This document shows, piece by piece, positions 39,809-41,711 of a stretch of DNA of 41,711 bases (positions within the stretch are counted from its first letter, which is position 1; each line of letters opens with the position of its first letter). A program made the position numbers and the translations under genes. This stretch comes from Nostocales cyanobacterium Centralia_MAG_434 (GTDB lineage: Bacteria > Cyanobacteriota > Cyanobacteriia > Cyanobacteriales > Nostocaceae), in the NCBI GenBank assembly GCA_021324415.1, contig JAJPJF010000277.1, positions 1 to 41,711 of the forward strand, in the 5' to 3' direction. The notes under the pieces were generated by a model. It was not told the DNA's origin. It saw only the letters and a list, made by a program, of their open reading frames with translations, and made no database searches.

Positions 39809-40044
39809 AAAACCTCCTATGGTCTCCCCCGCGCTGGGAGACAAGCTCACCAGCTTAGAGGAGGTTAGTACTGCCGTCTTGTGGACTTTGGTCCATAAAA
39901 TTTCAGAAATTCAACATCGATTACCAATTAATGGCATCGCTAATTCATAATGTTAGCCCAGAACTGCACATTCCGGTAGATGCCGAGTCTCAGCCCGGAG
40001 AATAATTACATTCTCCTCAATTTATCTCTCATAGCCCTGATGCC
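39809..40044 (-). promoter_or_regulatory. Structured mgtE leader that can hide the ribosome binding site
   Basis: On the minus strand AACCTCCT (39866-39859) pairs perfectly with AGGAGGTT (39818-39811), which is the mgtE Shine-Dalgarno sequence. Inside lie two perfect hairpins: AAGCT-GGTG-AGCTT (39856-39843) and GTCTCCC-AGCGCGG-GGGAGAC (39842-39822). The three stems form a compact three-way junction ending 3 bp before the ATG. Further upstream GGAGAAT pairs with ATTCTCC (40016-39997), and GATGCC (39938-39933) can pair with either of two GGCATC copies (40044-40039 or 39984-39979). It does not match the ykoK (M-box) consensus I remember. This looks like a regulatory RNA or riboswitch; the sensed signal is unknown. 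Confidence 0.6.
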
Positions 40045-40662
40045 TGTTAATTGAGTAGATTTTACTACTGTTACAAACTATGTCAAGGGTATAGCTCAAC
40101 TTAGTTTTAAAATTAACAAATTTAACTTGCCTAGTTGCAGATAGGTAAGCTTTGCCTTATGTACAAAAAGAGCGATTGCGTAATCACACCAAAGTTTGAG
40201 GCCTTATTTAAGCACTTATCGACCATTCAAGACTAGCTTAAGTGCTATGAGATTAAAATTTTGCAATACAAAAATATAATCCTAGATCAGGAGTACCACG
40301 TATTCTAACAATAGTAAGGTTCTAATCTACTCCCTAATATAGATTTGGGGTAAGTATTGTTACAAGCAACTATTTTTGTTAATAAGGGTGTGGGGTATAG
40401 GGTGTAGGGTCTAGGGTAATTTTCTTCAAGAATTTCTTTTTACCCCTACACCCCACACTTACCACCTACACCCGTTTTTTCTGTAAAAAAGAATACATTA
40501 ATTGTAAAATCTGGTTTCTTATGAAGAGGGATAAGAAACGAGAATCCCGGTTTCTTTAAGAAACCGGGATTCTGAGACTTTTCATGTCTACAACATTCGA
40601 GCGAGTTGTGATACTTGCTTATTGCAGAAAAGTTTAATCACAACAAGACTTTAGAAAATAAC
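40045..40662. other. Intergenic region with heptamer-type and palindromic repeats
   Basis: No gene was seen in this stretch upstream of the mgtE leader. It holds TGTGGGG/TGTAGGG-type heptamers (40386-40418) and their inverse (about 40441-40473), which can form a foldback, and a perfect 16-bp inverted repeat AGAATCCCGGTTTCTT / AAGAAACCGGGATTCT (40541-40556 and 40558-40573, 1-nt spacer) of the same family as the palindrome at 2453. The latter may end transcription of hspA (minus strand, stop at 40663). Confidence 0.6.
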
Positions 40663-41097
40663 TTATTGTATGTTAACTTTAACGACTTTGTTCTTTTCTT
40701 CAGTAGCCTTAGGCAGTCTTAAATTCAAAATACCATCTTTGTATTCTGCAGTGACATTGGTGTTCTCAATCCGAGCAGATAAAGGAATCACGCGGTGGAA
40801 TTTACCATAGTAGAATTCAGTGCGAGTAACACCTTTTTCTTCAGCCCTAACTTCAGATCTGCGCTCAGCAGTCACAGCCACTGCGTTTTCTGTTACTTGT
40901 ATATCTAAATCTTTTGCTTCTATACCTGGAAGTTCTACCTTCAAATGAATAGCATCTGCTGTTTCATGAATTTCCGCTGCAGGAACTTTAGCAGAGTCTC
41001 TTTCTATTGTGGATGGTGATACTGTATCTTCAAACAAACGGTTGATTTGACGTTGTAATGTATTGATTTCTTGCCATGGGTTGTAACGAACAAACAT
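40663..41097 (-). CDS. hspA: Small heat shock protein, Hsp20 family
   Basis: The 144-residue protein starts MFVRYNPWQEINTLQRQINRLFED and has an alpha-crystallin domain (about 38-140; KVPAAEIHETADAIHLKVELPGIEAKDLDIQVTENAVAVTAERR, FHRVIPLSARIENTNVTAEYKDGILNLRLPK), which is the beta-sandwich that dimerises. It holds unfolded proteins under heat stress and in cyanobacteria also protects thylakoids and phycobilisomes. GGGAGAATAAGGT precedes the ATG. There is a 180-bp upstream region before the S4 gene that could hold a heat-shock promoter; no CIRCE repeat was seen. Confidence 0.95.
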   Translation of the reverse strand: MFVRYNPWQEINTLQRQINRLFEDTVSPSTIERDSAKVPAAEIHETADAIHLKVELPGIEAKDLDIQVTENAVAVTAERRSEVRAEEKGVTRTEFYYGKFHRVIPLSARIENTNVTAEYKDGILNLRLPKATEEKNKVVKVNIQ

Positions 41098-41281
41098 ACC
41101 TTATTCTCCCTCGTATAAGTCTTATTGTTGTCTTCAACCAATGCAGGAGTTAAATCCTTGCTTTGTTCTTATATTATTGCTGGATGAATATAGTGTAAAT
41201 TCGGTTTTTATCACTGAGGTAATGATGATGACCGAACCACAATATAGGTGTATTTAAATGTTTAGGAATGACAAAAATTTT

Positions 41282-41482
41282 CTATAACTCGACTTCAAAA
41301 GTTTGTTCTCCCACCGTCACCGTATTTCCCGAAACTAATTTCCGCCCTCGTCGAGTTTCCAGGGAGCCATTGACCTTTACATGACCATCCTGAATCATCA
41401 GCTTGGCTTGACCACCTGTTGTTGCTACACCCACCAACTTTAAAAACTGGTCAAGTTTGATTGTACCGTCGTCTTTCTTCAT
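41282..41482 (-). CDS. Small S4-domain RNA-binding protein (YbcJ-like)
   Basis: From the ATG at 41482 the protein has 66 residues and is one S4 domain: IKLDQFLKLVGVATTGGQAKLMIQDGHVKVNGSLETRRGRKLVSGNTVTV. The TTG start at 41527 would add 15 residues that overlap the psbA terminator and is rejected. Such single S4-domain proteins bind structured RNA, perhaps ribosomal RNA. It lies downstream of psbA on the same strand beyond a terminator, so it probably has its own promoter. Confidence 0.88.
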   Translation of the reverse strand: MKKDDGTIKLDQFLKLVGVATTGGQAKLMIQDGHVKVNGSLETRRGRKLVSGNTVTVGEQTFEVEL

Positions 41483-41525
41483 ACTTAAGGGTTGAGTTCT
41501 ATAGAAACTTAATTGTAGAGAAGCC

Positions 41526-41557
41526 AAAAAGCACCCTCTACTAATGGAGGGTGCTTT
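41526..41557 (-). terminator. Rho-independent terminator of psbA
   Basis: On the minus strand AAAGCACCCTC (41557-41547) pairs with GAGGGTGCTTT (41538-41528), an 11-bp stem with an 8-nt loop, followed by a short T run (41530-41526). It lies 50 bp after the psbA stop. Confidence 0.85.
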
Positions 41558-41607
41558 GTCTTATTTCAATTTAGCAAGGCTAGATTTCTAAACCTGTTCA
41601 ACAATTA

Positions 41608-41711
41608 CTAGCCGTTGATAGCAGGAGCAGAGAGAGCAACAGGAGCAGCTTCACCTGCAGCCAAGTCGAGAGGGAAGTTGTGAGCATTGCGCTCGTGCAT
41701 GACTTCCATAC
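41608..41711 (-). CDS. psbA: Photosystem II D1 protein PsbA (C-terminal end, partial)
   Basis: Only the last 33 codons and a TAG stop are inside the window; the gene continues to the right. The residues include [14 protein letters not shown], which carries the manganese-cluster ligands His332, Glu333, His337, Asp342 and Ala344 by D1 numbering. The following [16 protein letters not shown] is the C-terminal extension that CtpA removes after Ala344. This is the PSII reaction-centre protein; which of the usual psbA copies it is cannot be told from this fragment. Confidence 0.97.
   Translation of the reverse strand, partial: MEVMHERNAHNFPLDLAAGEAAPVALSAPAING

Noticed and set aside
39811-39866. 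Hammerhead ribozyme, because of the three-way junction
   Set aside because: The junction lacks the CUGANGA and GAAA core bases.
39809-40044. Classical M-box (ykoK) or manganese (yybP-ykoY) riboswitch for mgtE
   Set aside because: The conserved blocks I remember for these families (such as GTTAGGTGAGGCTCCT or GGGGAGTAGC) are absent; it is kept as an unassigned leader.

Overview
The window is a stretch of chromosome from a filamentous, probably heterocyst-forming (Nostocales-type) cyanobacterium that can make phycoerythrobilin. The evidence is a complete phycocyanin rod operon (cpcB-cpcA-two rod linkers-cpcD-cpcE-cpcF), a phycoerythrobilin synthesis pair (pebA-pebB), a small nblA gene, the 3' end of psbA (photosystem II D1), about 25 copies of the HIP1 octamer GCGATCGC, and many short tandem 7-bp and 9-bp repeats of the kind known from Nostoc/Calothrix relatives. 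I cannot name the genus.

Layout. 1-6.3 kb: a fused arginine dihydrolase/ornithine cyclodeaminase (agrE/argZ), an RNase D-like exonuclease overlapping a TPR lipoprotein, and an acetate-type Na+/solute symporter with its DUF485 partner. 6.6-8.1 kb: an AT-rich orphan gene of unknown function. 8.4-14.4 kb: the two halves of an MprF-like aminoacyl-phosphatidylglycerol system as separate genes on opposite strands, with a secreted esterase, a winged-helix-like protein and a zinc-ribbon protein between them. 14.4-17.0 kb: aspartokinase lysC, bracketed by two inverted copies of a composite repeat element and carrying related repeat DNA in frame inside the gene. 17.0-19.3 kb: a compact GntR regulator-HAD hydrolase-EamA/RhtA exporter operon with two palindromes upstream. 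19.4-26.3 kb: the phycobilisome locus, all on the minus strand (pebA-pebB, then cpcB-A-C-C-D-E-F). nblA (26.9 kb) faces away from pebAB.

27-33 kb: a WGxxGxxG membrane peptide, a YciI-like protein, the SRP RNA (ffs), a phasin-like protein, a Cys-rich small protein, queF, and the tldD-pmbA/tldE protease pair. 33-38 kb: a secreted pentapeptide-repeat protein, a GH31 alpha-glucosidase, a GNAT acetyltransferase, and pyrB with a threonine-rich N-terminal extension made by a triplet repeat. 38.4-41.7 kb: the Mg2+ transporter mgtE behind a structured leader that can hide its ribosome binding site, an Hsp20 chaperone, an S4-domain protein, and the psbA 3' end with its terminator.

The best leads for new biology are the mgtE leader RNA, the mobile-looking purine/pyrimidine repeat elements around and inside lysC, the split MprF locus with an associated esterase, and the light-harvesting cluster that joins bilin synthesis, rod assembly and phycobilisome degradation. 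No tRNA, CRISPR array or intact transposase gene was seen.
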